DNA of 64,000 bases, from the NCBI GenBank assembly GCA_027475525.1, contig JAMWFC010000088.1:1643534-1707533 (forward strand). Direction: 5' to 3'. A model generated the notes under the pieces. It searched no databases. It was not told the origin of the DNA and saw only the letters and a program-made list of their open reading frames with translations. A program made the position numbers and the translations under genes. The DNA is from Macrolepiota albuminosa (taxonomy: Eukaryota > Basidiomycota > Agaricomycetes > Agaricales > Agaricaceae). Positions 10,994 through 22,829 of this stretch are shown here, piece after piece. The stretch's first letter is position 1. Each line of letters begins with the position of its first letter.

Positions 10994-12009
10994 CTATATA
11001 GAATGCGACAAGGCCTGGGAAATGATGTGCTTAGTCAGTTTTGACAGTTTCTGACTAAGGCTGACAAATACTTCCTTTTTCGTCTCTTTTTTCGGTCAGT
11101 TGGAAAAAGAAACAGTATATTAGTTATTATTTAAGTAATAAAAAATGTGTATATTAAATATTTCATTGTATGCTATCTCTCGGACACATGTGGAAGGTGT
11201 CCGGAGTCTGTGGATGTGGCCGAGGCCCAAATGCGATTTAGTGGACACCAGTTTTCACGCCTCGCGTGTTCTTTACCCAAACAGCACCAATTTTTCCACG
11301 GTTTCAACGTTGTAGTGAGTAAACTACACTACAAAGTAAGTGTTGATTAATTGATTGATGTACCCAATTTTTCCACGATTTCAACGTTGTAGTGAGTAAA
11401 CTACACTACAAAGTAAGTGTTGATTAATTGATTGATGTACAAATATTAATAACTATTCTTCTAGCAAAACTTCGAAACTCGATTACAAAGTAAGTATTGA
11501 TTGATTGATTGATTGATTGATATTAATAAATGATCAATTTAGCTACAACTTCGAAACTTGATTACAAAGTAAGTATTGACTGATTGATTGATTGATGACC
11601 ATTAACAAACATTCTTATAGCGAAATTTTCAAACTCAACTACAAAGTAAGTAATGATTGATTGATTGATTGATGATTCTTAACAAACATTCAATAGCTCA
11701 ACAACTTTCAGCTATTGATTGATCATTGTAAGTGATTTTTGTTGTATTTGGGCTTAGAAAATTCGAAAAAATCACAGAAAAATCAGGAAAAATTCAATTC
11801 AGCTTATAGTGAAAGTTTGGGCTATTGTAGTAAGTGACATTTATTGTTTTTGGGCTTTATAAATGCTTAAAAAAATTAAATAAAATCAAGAAAAATTCAA
11901 TTCAGCTTATAGTAACACTTGGACAACTTTGGGCTATTGATATACTCATCATGTAAGTGTCTTTCAATGGTTTTAAGCTATGAAAATGCCTAAAATATTA
12001 TTCTTTCAG
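10994..12009 (+). other. Helitron B leader with repeated splice-donor-like motifs
   Basis: There is no convincing ORF. The stretch is AT-rich and contains about four degenerate repeats of the form CTACAAAGTAAGT followed by TTGATTGATTGATTGA (about 11325-11680), plus later ATTGTAAGTGA and CATGTAAGTGT. Each has a perfect GTAAGT 5' splice-site core. A plausible acceptor, TTCTTTCAG, ends at 12009, directly before the first coding-like sequence. 11287-11363 is repeated at 11364 (77-bp duplication). It is probably an untranslated leader with one or more introns. Confidence 0.5.
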
Positions 12010-15000
12010 GCAATCTTCAACTACTCATCCTCATAATGAACCCAGTACTCCTGAAGGTGAAAGACAGCAGGCTAGGATTCAAAGCAGGCTACAACAGTTA
12101 CAAATGACTATAATGAACCCAGTACTCCTGAAGGTGAAAGACAGCAGGCTAGGATTCAAAGCAGGCTACAACAGTTACAAATGACTGATCCTGATGAGCA
12201 TCGGGCAAATAGAAGTAGAAGATCTACTTCAGTGGTTATACCACTTCATTATGGAACTGGGGATATGAGAACTGGGGATATGCAAATAGAAGTAGAAGAT
12301 CTACTTCAGTGGTTATACCACTTCATTATGGAACTGGGGATATGAGAACTGGGGATATGGGAACTAGGGATATGAGAACTGGGGATATGAGAATTGGAAG
12401 TGCTTCTAGCTCTTTGAGGAGGCCTATTGGACCACCAACTGTTGCTGAGGATCTATTTGCTAGGGCTATTCCTGAAACTCATTTATCTGAAGGATGGAAT
12501 GCTCCTTTGCAAAATCCAATTCCTAGAATGATACCACCTCTACCTCTTCCTGCACATAGAGCTCCTTATGTGCCTTCAATAGTAGCACCTCTACCAGCTG
12601 CTGTGCATGGAAGAGATAATAGAGTGGGATCAGTCAATCAGCCTGTAGTTGGTGGAACTGTTATGAGTATACCTGAAACTCATTTGCCTGAAGGTTGGGA
12701 TGCTCCTTTGCAGAATCCTATACCTAGAATGCCTGCTTTATATGGGCCTGCTTTACCACTACCACTGCCACCTATACTTGGGAATAGAGAGAGAGAAATT
12801 AACCAGCAGGTTGCTCCTATACAAGCACAAGCATTAGCAGCATTGCAAGACCAACAAAGGTTGAGGCATATTGCTGCAGCTGAGGAGCAGGATAGACAAC
12901 AGCAGGCACTAGCAGTATTGCAAGAGCAGCAAAGGCTCAGACATATTGCTATAGCTGAAGAGGAGGAGAGGCAACAGGAGTGGCAAAGGCAACAACAGGC
13001 ATTAGCAGTATTGCATGAGCAACAACAGCTCAGAGAGCAAGGAAGACAACTACAGATATTACACCAGCCAGAGGTGAGAGAAAGATAACTTTCAGATGTT
13101 GCATTGACTAAGAAAGATTAACAGGATGTAGATCTCAATCCTGAATATAGGCCTTTGAATGAGGCTAGGGCTCAAAGGATCTTAGAAGGCTGGGAACAAG
13201 AACATGCAGCTGATTTGGAGGAGGACTTTGACAATCTAGATGCTCAAGATCTGGATGATCCTGTTGACAATAGGAGACAGCCAAATCTAGCAGCAGAGCA
13301 ACTGGAACCTCCTCTTCATCCTCCCATTCTACAACAACCTATAAATGCTCTTCCAAGAGGAAGACAGCCTAATAATGATCCTGCTGAGAATATAGAGGAG
13401 GACTTAGAATATGTGGATCCACCTGTGCAAAATCTACCAGCACCTCCCATCCTACAAAGGGTTGATCATATTCAAGGCATCAATGCTCTTCCAAGAGGAA
13501 GACAGCCTTATATAGATGAACTCTCAGCACATTATCTTGGTCTTATGGATGTCATATGTCCACACTGTCAGGCTCTACACTGGGATGCTGAAAAGCTCAC
13601 CAGTTCTACTAGACATCATACAAAATTTGGCATGTGCTGTCTACAAGGCCAGATTGATTTGCCCAGACTTGCAGACGCTCCACCAGAACTGCTTGGCTTA
13701 CTTCAAGGCCATCATGCTCTTTCTGATGCTTTCAAAGCATCTATTCGCCAATACAATGCAGCCTTTGCATTTACATCTCTGGGAGTCAAAATTGACCATG
13801 CGATTATGAATGCTCCAGGACCATATAGCTTTAGAATTAATGGAGAGCTCCATCATCTGACAGGTGCTTTGCTTCCAACTGAAGGTGATCATCCTGTGTA
13901 TGCACAACTCTACTTCTACGATCACAATCAACAATTGGCGTTTCGTCAGAGAAGCAATTCTAGATTGGATCCTCAGATAATGGCCTCTTTGCAGGATATG
14001 CTTCATAGAGTCAATCCCTTTATTGGCTTATACAAGCTTGCAAAGCAGATTATGACAGAAGTTCCTGAAGGCCAACCACAAAGGCTTTTTGTTCAACTTA
14101 GAGCTGACTTTGGAGACCATCAACGCTATAACAACCCTAATGAACAGGAAGGAGTTGCAGCAATTATACCAGGAGATGGTTCTGAAGAACGATCAGATCA
14201 CCGTGACATAGTCCTGCATTTGCATGGAGGTCAATTGAGGCGAATCAGCCATTTACACCCTTTTTATACTCCTCTGCACTATACGATCATATTTCCAACT
14301 GGAGAACATGGATTTCATTTAAACATTCCTTCTCAGCTGGGACCACAAGGGCAACGCAGAACACAAAATATCACTGAAACTGCTTACTATGCATACCGAC
14401 TTCAGCAGAGATCTTTAGAAGCTAATGCCGCTTTGCTTTGGAGTGGTCGATTGTTTCAACAATATGTTGTCGATGCATGGGCTTCAATCGAACAAACAAA
14501 ACTTAATTGGGTTAGACACAATCAAAGAAAGATTAGGGCTGAAGTCTATCAAGGAGTGGTTGATGCGGCTATTGGAGATGAAGACTTACGCAGGCAAAGT
14601 CGACGTGTGGTCCTCCCCTCTTCTCATGTTGGAAGTGAACGACACATGCAGCAACTATTCCAGGACTCTATGGCTATTTGCAGACATTTCCATAAACCAG
14701 ATCTCTTTATCACTATGACCGCCAATCCAAAGTGGCCAGAAATTGAAGAGGCTCTGTTGAAAGAACCTATGGTTAATAGAAAGAGGCAAACAGCTTCTGA
14801 CCGTCCAGATATTGTTGCCAGAGTATTTGAACTCAAGAAAAATGCTCTTTTGAAGGAAAGAGGCAAACAGCTTCTGACCGTCCAGATATTGTTGCCAGAG
14901 TATTTGAACTCAAGAAAAATGCTCTTTTGAAGGACATAAAAGATGGTCTGTTTGGAAAATGTATGGCATCTGTCCATACCATCAAATTTCAAAAGAGAGG

Positions 15001-15569
15001 ACTTCCACATATACATATCTTGATCTTTTTCCATCATCACAACAAGATCAAAGACGCAGCTCATGTGGACACTATTGTTTCTGCTTAAATTCCTGATCCA
15101 GTGACTCAGCCTCAATTGTATCAGGTATTGGCTTTGCTTGAATTATCAATGCAGTGACTGACCTTTATTATTAGGTTGTTACTACCAATATGGTTCATGG
15201 TCCATGTGGAGCAGATTTTCCCAATGCCAAGTGCATGATAGATGGCAAATGTTCCAAGAGATATCCCAAGGAATTTCAGGAAGCTACACAGTATGGTGAT
15301 GATGGCTATCCCCAATATGCCAGACCTAACAATGGCCGCTTTTTTGAAAAGCATGGTCGTCGTTATGACAATCGTAATGTTGTCCCATACAATCCATATC
15401 TCTCAGCCAAATTCCAATGTCATATCAATGTGGAAGTCTGTGCTTCAGTGGATGCAATTAAATACATTCACAATATCTCTCAGCCAAATTCCAATGTCAT
15501 ATCAATGTGGAAGTCTGTGCTTCAGTGGATGCAATTAAATACATTCACAAGTACATCTACGAGGGACAT

Positions 15570-16145
15570 TGTAAGGGCGACCTCTAGAGGCTGTGGCTCA
15601 GTCACACAGCTGGCAGAGGGAGATCCAAAGTGTATTAGAATATATACTGACAATATCAAGGTAGCTACTCACCTGGCAGAGGGAGATCCAAAGAGAACAA
15701 GTCTAGGGATTCCCTATGCCAGGTTGGACGCTTCTGGGGCCTCTGAAGCATGGGAAACAACTGTACAGTACAACAAAACCTTAAAAACTCGAAAATTGCC
15801 TACACAAACACTTGTACAAATAAGGAGCAAACTCTGGCAAACTCTGGCTTATATAAGCGGTCTGGAAGCGGTGCTGAGTGGGCCCACACTTGTCTGAATG
15901 GTGGCTAAAGAACCAGAGCATCTCAAGGGCTGAGAGTGGTACTGACAGATAGTGTTGAAAGAATAGAAACAGTAAAATGAAATAATGTCAGAAGAAATAA
16001 GAGAATGAATGGAAGGAGAGTGAAGAGATAAGGAGTGAGAAAAGGAAGAAATGAGGAGTCCCCTGACAGACAAATAAGAGAATGAATGGAAGGAGAGTGA
16101 AGAGATAAGGAGTGAGAAAAGGAAGAAATGAGGAGTCCCCTGACA
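15570..16145 (+). repeat. Solo LTR S1 inside Helitron B
   Basis: It begins TGTAAGGGCGACC and ends CCCCTGACA, flanked by the 5-bp direct repeat GACAT (15565-15569 and 16146-16150). The empty site reads through in Helitron A. Length is 576 bp, or 499 after removing a 77-bp duplication (15996/16073). It contains a TATA-like CTTATATAAGC near 15848 and two copies of CTGGCAGAGGGAGATCCAAA 63 bp apart (15610 and 15673). Two further copies are at 20103-20621 and 29753-30349. The internal region and parent element are not in the window. Confidence 0.85.
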
Positions 16146-17493
16146 GACATGATAGGACAACTTTGAAGATTGCTAGTGAGGAGAGAGATGAAATCAAGGA
16201 ACACTTGGATGCCAGATACATTTCTGCTCCTGAGGCTTGCTGGCACATCTTTGAATTCAACATGCATGCTGAATATCCTTCAGTGTACAGATTGCCTGTG
16301 CACTTGGAAAACCAGCATGAAGTCTATTTCCCAGATGATGAACCAATACAGGTGGTGGCTGCTAGACCTAATGCAGACAAGACTGCACTCACAGCTTGGT
16401 TTGAAGCCAATATCAGGTTTCCCAATAATAACACCACTTATCAGAACTTTCCAACCAAGTTTGTTTATGAAGCATCTAAACGGAGTTGGAAGGAGAGGCA
16501 GAGAGGGACAGCAATTGGAAGGATGTATTTTGCTTCACCAAGACAGGGAGAAAGGTTCTATCTCAGGATGCTCTTGACTGTTGTAACCAATGCAACTTCA
16601 TGGGCTGATCTCAGGACAGTCAATGGCCATACCTATCCAACTTATCAGGAAGCTTGCAAGGCTCTAGGTCTTTTGGAGGATGATGCAGAATGGAGGCAGT
16701 GTCTCACTGAAGCTGCTCCAATCCAACTAGGATCAGCTCTTAGACAGCTGTTTTGCACTATTCTATTCCACTGTGCTCCTGCCACTCCTGAGGCTCTATA
16801 GGACAAATTCAAACATTCTATCTGTGATGATCTTCAACACAGATTGGAACATACTAGACAATACAGTGACCGAGTCTTTACCAATGAGGATGTCTATGAC
16901 TATGGCCTTTATCTCATCAATGACACTTTGATGAATTTTGGAAAAACTCTGAAAGACTTTCCCAACATGCCAGAGGCTCAACAGAATTGGAATATAGTTC
17001 CAGGTAATTGGCATTTGCATAAGAGATTGACTTGAATACTGATCAATCTTCTAGGCAATAGACTTTTGGAAGATGAAACTAATTATGATGTTGAGGACCT
17101 CAAGCAAAGAGTGGAGAGAAACAAAGCCAAGTTCAATGTGGAACAACTGGAGACTTTTGATGCTGTCATGGATTCTGTGAACAACAATTTGGGCAGGATG
17201 CTATTCATTCACAGTGCTGGAGGATGTGGCAAAACCTTTGTCTGCAATACTCTGGCTGCTGCAGTTCATTCCAATGGAGATGTGGCATTATGTGTAGCAT
17301 CATCTGGCATTGCTGCCTTATTGTTGGAAGGGGGTAGGACAGCTCATTCAAGATTCAAAATTCCCATTCCTGCTCTTGACACATCCATTGCCAATATCAA
17401 GAGAGGAACCCAGTTATCACAGCTCATACTTCGCACTAAAGTTGTTATTTGGGATGAAGTTCCAATGCAACACAAAAATGCCATTGACTCTGT

Positions 17494-17593
17494 NNNNNNN
17501 NNNNNNNNNNNNNNNNNNNNNNNNNNNNNNNNNNNNNNNNNNNNNNNNNNNNNNNNNNNNNNNNNNNNNNNNNNNNNNNNNNNNNNNNNNNNN
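17494..17593. other. Assembly gap (100 N) flanked by a 77-bp overlap
   Basis: Exactly 100 N. The 77 bases before the gap (17417-17493) are identical to the 77 bases after it (17594-17670), so the two contigs overlap and no sequence is missing. A round 100 is a common default for gaps of unknown size. Confidence 0.95.
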
Positions 17594-18860
17594 TCACAGC
17601 TCATACTTCGCACTAAAGTTGTTATTTGGGATGAAGTTCCAATGCAACACAAAAATGCCATTGACTCTGTAGATCGTGGCTTCAGGGACATCTTTGATAA
17701 TGACATTTCCTTTGGTGGAGTTACTGTGGTTTTTGTAAGGGATTTTAGGCAAACTCTTTCAGTGGTTCTACATGGACTCAGGCAGCAGATAATTGCTGCT
17801 TCACTCAAAAGAGGCCGACTTTGAGATCATATTCAAGTCCACTACTTGGTTCAAAATATGCGGTTGGAGCAGATTGCAGAGAATATTGCTTATGCAGCTT
17901 GGTTGTTGGATGTTGGTGCAGAGAAAAATCTAGGACCTGAAGAAACTGTGAAGCTGCCTGAAAGGATGATCTGCGATGATAATTCTATCACTGGATTCAT
18001 TTCTTCCACATATTCTGATATTGGTCATCCTCAAAATGATCAGTATTACCTGGACCAGACTATTCTCTCTGGCAAGAACTCTGATATAGAGGAGATATTG
18101 GTCATCCTCAAAATGATCAGTATTACCTGGACCAGACTATTCTCTCTGGCAAGAACTCTGATATAGAGGAGATCAATGCAGAAGTTCTAGAGAGGTATCC
18201 AGGGGAAGAAAGGATTTTACAGAGTGCAGATTCTGTTCTCTCTGATAACAGGAATCCTGATGGCCTTGCATTATATCCTGTGGAATATCTCAACTCTTTG
18301 AAAGCCAGTAGTTTGCCTTTGGCTAAACTGGCTTTGAAGGTTGGAGTTTCTGTCATGCTCCTCAGGAATCTGGACACAACCAAAGGACTTTGCAATGGAA
18401 CAAGAATGATTGTCACTCATATCAGCCTGTCATGCTCCTCAGGAATCTGGACACAACCAAAGGACTTTGCAATGGAACAAGAATGATTGTCACTCATATC
18501 AGCATCAGAGTCCTCAGATGTCGTATTATCAGTGGAGATGCCAAGTTTGCAGGTTCAACTGTTTTGATTCCAAGGATCAATCTAGATGCCTCTGAAGAGG
18601 ATTTGCCCATACCATTACGCAGGAGACAGTTTCCAATTTGATTGGCCTTTGCTATGACTATCAACAAGTCTCAAGGGCAATCAGTCAAGCATGTTGGATT
18701 GGACCTTCAATCACCTGTTTTTACACATGGCCAACTTTATGTTGCTCTTTCTTGATGCACATCAGGAGATTATATCGAGGTGATTTTGTCAGAAGAAAAT
18801 ACATCAAAAATGACTGCAAATATTGTATATCAAGAAGTTCTCAATGGTTTACAAATGTAA

Positions 18861-19431
18861 GTGTGATTGTTAATTGACTACTTATTACTAACTTTATATT
18901 TTAGCATCTAACTTGATACTGTACATATAACTTGAAATTGTAGCATTGTTTCTTGGGTTTACAAATGTGAGTGTGATGGTTAATTACCTACTTATTACTA
19001 ACTTTTATATTTTAGCATTTGACTTGATATTTGTTGATACTGTACTAATAGAATATATATAACTTGGATTTGTAGCATCATTTCTTGATAAATGTAAAAC
19101 TTTCTATTCATTAAAAACATATGCTGGAATCAGTAAGACATCATCAAAGTAAGATCATGATAGAAGCTGAGTTACTAATATACATATTTGGAACCCCTAA
19201 CCAAATGAAGTGAGGTTGGGGTGGAGACTGAGTTACTTATATACATATTTGGAGCCCTAACTGAATGAAGTGAGGTTGGGTGAGGTTGGGCTGAAGGCTA
19301 AGTTACTTATACATACTTGGAGCCCTAACTGAACAAAGTGAGGTTAGGATGGAGGCTTAGTTGGGGGGGTTTGGGGATGAAGCCTCCAATGAGCTACAAA
19401 ATTCATGCTGAAGGCACGAATCGTAGCTCGT
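18861..19431 (+). repeat. Helitron B 3' region with decayed hairpins
   Basis: It is collinear with 8649-9285 of copy A: the 110-bp duplicated block, three subterminal repeats and the terminal hairpins. In the repeat loops GAACGAAGTGA has become CAAATGAAGTGA, TGAATGAAGTGA and TGAACAAAGTGA. In the last hairpin the left arm reads ATGAGCTACAAAATTCATGC where copy A has ACGAGCTACGAAATTCGTGC. Every listed change is CG to TG or CA. The right arm keeps its CGs. Confidence 0.75.
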
Positions 19432-20097
19432 AGTTTATATCAGCTGATATTCCATTAATAGTTTATGTAAGCTGTTGCTTCAGCAATGGTTTATGTAAGC
19501 TGATGCTCCAGTAGTAGTTTATATAAGCTATTGCTTCTGTAATAGTTTATCATTTGATCAATCTGTTTTGCATTTTAATATATTGATTGAGTTTATAAAT
19601 TTGCTTTCTTTTAGCATTTTATACTTAGTTGTCAATCTGCTATGATGCTAGATGTCATTGAATAAAAATTGTACATGAGAGTTGTCAAACTATAACTCCT
19701 TTTATTTATGCATATTTAAAGAGTCAACTGTTATGATTTTAGTCTCTTATCTACATTAACTAATACATTTAATATATTGAAATAAATAATTAGAGAGCTA
19801 TTAAAAACTGAAAACTTTAATTAATTATCTTAGATATAAATTATATCTTGTGCTTATATAGCACCAAAAAATACCTACAAGAAGCATATTCATTTCTCAC
19901 TTTTAGCATAGTTTGTTGTAGTACTCAAACTATTTCTGTTTACAAGTATAAATATGAAGCTACAATTGCAGAGAGATACATCTGTTTCTGTATAGAAGTC
20001 ATATTGATGTCAATATCTTCTATGCCTACAGAGACAATAATGAAAATTGAAGGCTTTGAAGTTAAGTCTCTATATTTTATTTGTCTACTTATCAATA
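19432..20097. other. AT-rich flank of Helitron B, short repeats, no gene
   Basis: From 19431 to about 19550 there are four imperfect units of about 28 bp of the type AGTTTATRTAAGCTGHTGCTTCAG. The rest is AT-rich without an ORF of note or a recognisable motif. A 122-codon ORF crossing 19848-20216 runs into the solo LTR and shows no protein-like features. Confidence 0.5.
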
Positions 20098-20102
20098 CAT
20101 AT

Positions 20103-20621
20103 TGTCAGGGGACTTCTCATTTCTTCCTTCTTTCACTCCCTATTCCTTCACTCTCCTTTTATTTATTTCCTTATTTCTTCTATCATTCTCTCATTTTGCT
20201 GTTTCTATTCTCTTAACACTATCTGTTAGTACTACTCTCAGCCTTTGAGGTGCTCTGGTTCCTTAGCTATCATTCAGACAAGTGTGGACTTTTCAGCACC
20301 ACTTTCAGACTGCTTATATAAGCCAGAGTTTGCCTTTCTGACTTTCAAAGTCCAGAGTTTTTCTGCCTTGTTTATACAGTTGTTTATTTAGGAAATTTTA
20401 GAGTTTTTAAGATTTTGTTGTACTGTACAGTTGTTTTCCATGCTTCAGAGGCCTCAGAAGCATCCAATCTGGCATAGGGAATTCCTAGACTTGTTCTCTT
20501 TTGATCTCCCTCTGCCAGGTGAGTAGTTATTATGATATTGTCAGTATATACTCTAATACACTTTGGATCTCCCTCTGCTAGCTGTGTGACTGAGCCACAG
20601 CCTCCAGAAATTGCTTTTACA
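20103..20621 (-). repeat. Solo LTR S2 (minus strand)
   Basis: Reverse complement of the S1 LTR family: it starts TGTCAGGGGACTTCTC and ends TTTTACA on the plus strand. It is flanked by the perfect 5-bp target duplication CATAT (20098-20102 and 20622-20626). At 519 bp with no 77-bp duplication, it gives the true family length. The doubled CTGGCAGAGGGAGATCCAAA-type motif is present. Confidence 0.85.
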
Positions 20622-20755
20622 CATATCATGCTATCCAATTCTTAGATTTATGTTGATAAACACTAATGTATATGATCAATCAACTTCCTCAATCATTGAA
20701 AAACCTCTCTCTTCAAACTGTTGGAAGACATTCCACTATACAAACTCACTCAAAA

Positions 20756-20927
20756 TGTGACAGAGTAGGCTGTCACAGCCTGTGATTTGATCACACTTGT
20801 TATAGTAACTCTTCAGTCTTTATTCTTTGCCAGTTCCTATGCTTGTGTAGTCACCATTCTTGCTATAGAATTGGGTCATACACACTTGGGACACTAAAGA
20901 ACTGAACTCAACCTGTACATTGTTACA
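20756..20927 (+). repeat. 5' LTR of the small LTR element
   Basis: 172 bp, TGTGACAGAGTAGG...ATTGTTACA. It is followed at once by CTTTTTTTGCATATCCAGCT, which resembles the sequence after the 5' LTR of gypsy P (TTTTTTTGAATCCGCCAGCT) rather than a TGG-type tRNA primer site. Confidence 0.8.
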
Positions 20928-22504
20928 CTTTTTTGCATATCCAGCTTCAGTGGCTTTGTCACACAATATCACTGAACTATAGCAGAGACTTGGCTACAAC
21001 ACTGCTTATCTTTTGACTTCTGGACTCTTTGCTGGACTTTTGGGATGCTTTGGACCTTCTATCAGTGTCTCTTCTTGGTTGCAGGATTAGGAGAGGTGTG
21101 GATAAGAGCTGGAGGTATTTGTGGGTGAGAGATAATGAGCTGGCATGAAGATTGGGTCATATCTTGGGAGCAAGGCCACAGTTTGCCCCATCTCCTTTAC
21201 CATTGTGATCTCCTCATGTCCAGGATCCTTTTGATATCTGGATGGCCCTCAACTTTCACTCCCTCCTTTTCCATCTCTGGATTTTCAATGTTTTACAAAA
21301 TTGCCTATATCTCACAATCCACTGCACCAATTCCCTTGATTTGAGTGCCATTGGAAGCACATTGCTTCACTCTTTCCAACAGCTTCATAGTTGATCCAAT
21401 CCAGACCATGGTGCTAGCTCAAAGTTGTTAGTTGTGGTATTTTTACTATTTTGTGGATATCTTGCAATCTGTGGAACTGTTTGGCTCAATTTCTATGGCA
21501 TTAGATGTGCCTCAACATGCCCTTTTCAACGGTATCTAGGTTTATACTATTTCAGTCCATGGTTCTTGCTCAATGTCATCATCTTTGTCCATCACCTCCT
21601 TTCCCCTTATTTTCATGGGAAACCTCTGTCTCAGGATTTTTCTAGACTATTTCTGTAACACATTTATGGTCACTTCCTGCCCCTATCAACCATCCAGTCC
21701 ATCTCTCAGTTATTGTCCCAGGATTTGCTGTGGTATTTAGCTTGGCACCCTCTCTATATGCATCTGCACAGTTTGCATAATTAATTTGACTTTATACTCA
21801 TTTCCTGATAGATCTGACCTCTATCCATCTTCATCATGTCATTCTTTGACACTGTTCATCAGCTCTATTTTGTTTTATATGTGCCTCACACCTTTGGTGT
21901 TATTCTAAGGAGGCCTTTGAGGTAATCTGAAGGAGTGAACTTTTGTCTATTCAATCAACTATGACATGATTACTTCTGCCCAACCCCATTCATATCTCCT
22001 CAGCATCTCTTCCTTCTTGTGCTTGCTCTACTAGCTCACAATTGACTGTGTGCAACCTGCTAGAGTGTCTAGAGGCTGGAGATAATGGTGAACTCTGTTC
22101 TCCTACCCTTCCCATACTTTTTTATGATGTTTTGCAGAGCCAATGTGCTCTGCCCACCCTGTTGATGCTGTTAGTGTCAACTTTGATCTATTCAAGAGTT
22201 TTCTCTTGGAGAGGGGAGAAAAAGGTGGACCCTGGCACAAAATTTGAAGAGGTGCATGGGAGGAGAGGACGGAATGACTATATAGAGTGGAGGACAACCT
22301 GACTAGGTGAGCAGACACAATGGATGATGAAGGAGCCTTAGCAGTGAAGAAGTACATTACTGGAATGAGCACCACTGTAGGAATTTTTTTTTTCTTTCAG
22401 ATTGGTATCTAATCTCAAAGGGGGGTATGTAACAGAGTAGGCTGTCACAGCCTATGATTTGGTCACACTTCTTTCAGATTGGTATCTAATCTCAAAGGGG
22501 GGTA

Positions 22505-22676
22505 TGTAACAGAGTAGGCTGTCACAGCCTATGATTTGGTCACACTTATTATAGTAACTCTTTAGTCTTTATCCTTTACCAGTCCCTACACTTGTGTAGT
22601 TGTCATTTTTGCTATAAAATTGGGTCATACATACTTGGAATACTAAGGAACTGAACTGAACTTATACATTGTTATA
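22505..22676 (+). repeat. 3' LTR of the small LTR element
   Basis: 172 bp, TGTAACAGAGTAGG...TTGTTATA, preceded by a G-run. The last dinucleotide is TA instead of CA, a C-to-T change. Identity to the 5' LTR is clearly below 100 percent over its length, with many transitions, so the insertion is not recent. The same LTR start also appears at 22428 because of a 77-bp duplication. Confidence 0.75.
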
Positions 22677-22829
22677 CAAAAGCTCAACTCATTTAAATTT
22701 GAGCTCAAGTTTCATATAAATAGTAGCTAAAATTTCTCTTTCTGCTTCAGTAATTGGGCTATTGGTCTCTTTTTGACTATTCAATTTTATAAACAGTCAT
22801 TGACAAAACTCTACTGTAGATCTCAGTAT

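Larger units (their letters stand above)
12010..18860 (+). pseudogene. Helitron Rep/Pif1-like helicase, copy B (disrupted)
   Basis: Same gene as copy A with the same introns (13074-13124, 15125-15174, 17004-17054) and with the N-terminal part that copy A lacks, starting after an acceptor at 12009. The true start codon, in an upstream exon, is not resolved. Lesions besides the artefactual 77-bp duplications: TAA at 15086 (CAA in A), a solo LTR in the Rep two-tyrosine region (15570-16145), TAG near 16798 and TGA near 17822 (both TGG in A), and TGA near 18639 and 18753 (both CGA in A). All are C-to-T or G-to-A changes. The helicase is also split by a 100-N gap. Second copies of 77-bp duplications lie at 12110, 12282, 14857, 15473, 17594, 18094 and 18427. 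Confidence 0.85.
10994..19431 (+). mobile_element. Helitron B (full-length, decayed)
   Basis: It runs from CTATATAGAATGCGACAA to ...TAGCTCGT at 19431, where flanking AGTTTATATC begins; this gives the 3' boundary because A and X continue differently after GCTCGT. It contains a 1-kb leader, the Rep/helicase pseudogene (12010-18860) and the 3' region. It is interrupted by a solo LTR (15570-16145) and by a 100-N gap (17494-17593). CpG sites in its 3' region are mostly changed to TpG or CpA. The terminus lacks the usual CTRR end of canonical Helitrons. Confidence 0.8.
20756..22676 (+). mobile_element. Small non-autonomous LTR element (TRIM/LARD-like)
   Basis: Two 172-bp LTRs (20756-20927 and 22505-22676) in direct orientation, TG...CA at the 5' copy and TG...TA at the 3' copy, flanked by CAAAA (20751-20755 and 22677-22681). 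A G-run (AAAGGGGGGTA) sits right before the 3' LTR as a polypurine tract. The internal 1.5 kb (20928-22427) has no gag, protease or RT that I can read in any frame, so it depends on a partner. The LTR resembles that of gypsy M in length (174 bp), TGTAAC(A/G)GAGT start and GTTACA end, so an M-like element is a candidate helper. A 77-bp duplication (22392/22469) is included. Confidence 0.8.

Noticed and set aside
11325..11680. TTGATTGATTGATTGA runs as telomeric or centromeric repeat
   Set aside because: Few, imperfect, interspersed with a common GTAAGT-containing unit, and inside the Helitron leader.
15849..16267. Ser/Leu/Phe-rich minus-strand ORFs near 15849-16267
   Set aside because: They read the purine-rich end of solo LTR S1 on the wrong strand and are doubled by the 77-bp artefact.
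21135..22302. ORFs inside the small LTR element as possible gag
   Set aside because: No zinc knuckle, capsid or protease motif in any frame; short and interrupted.
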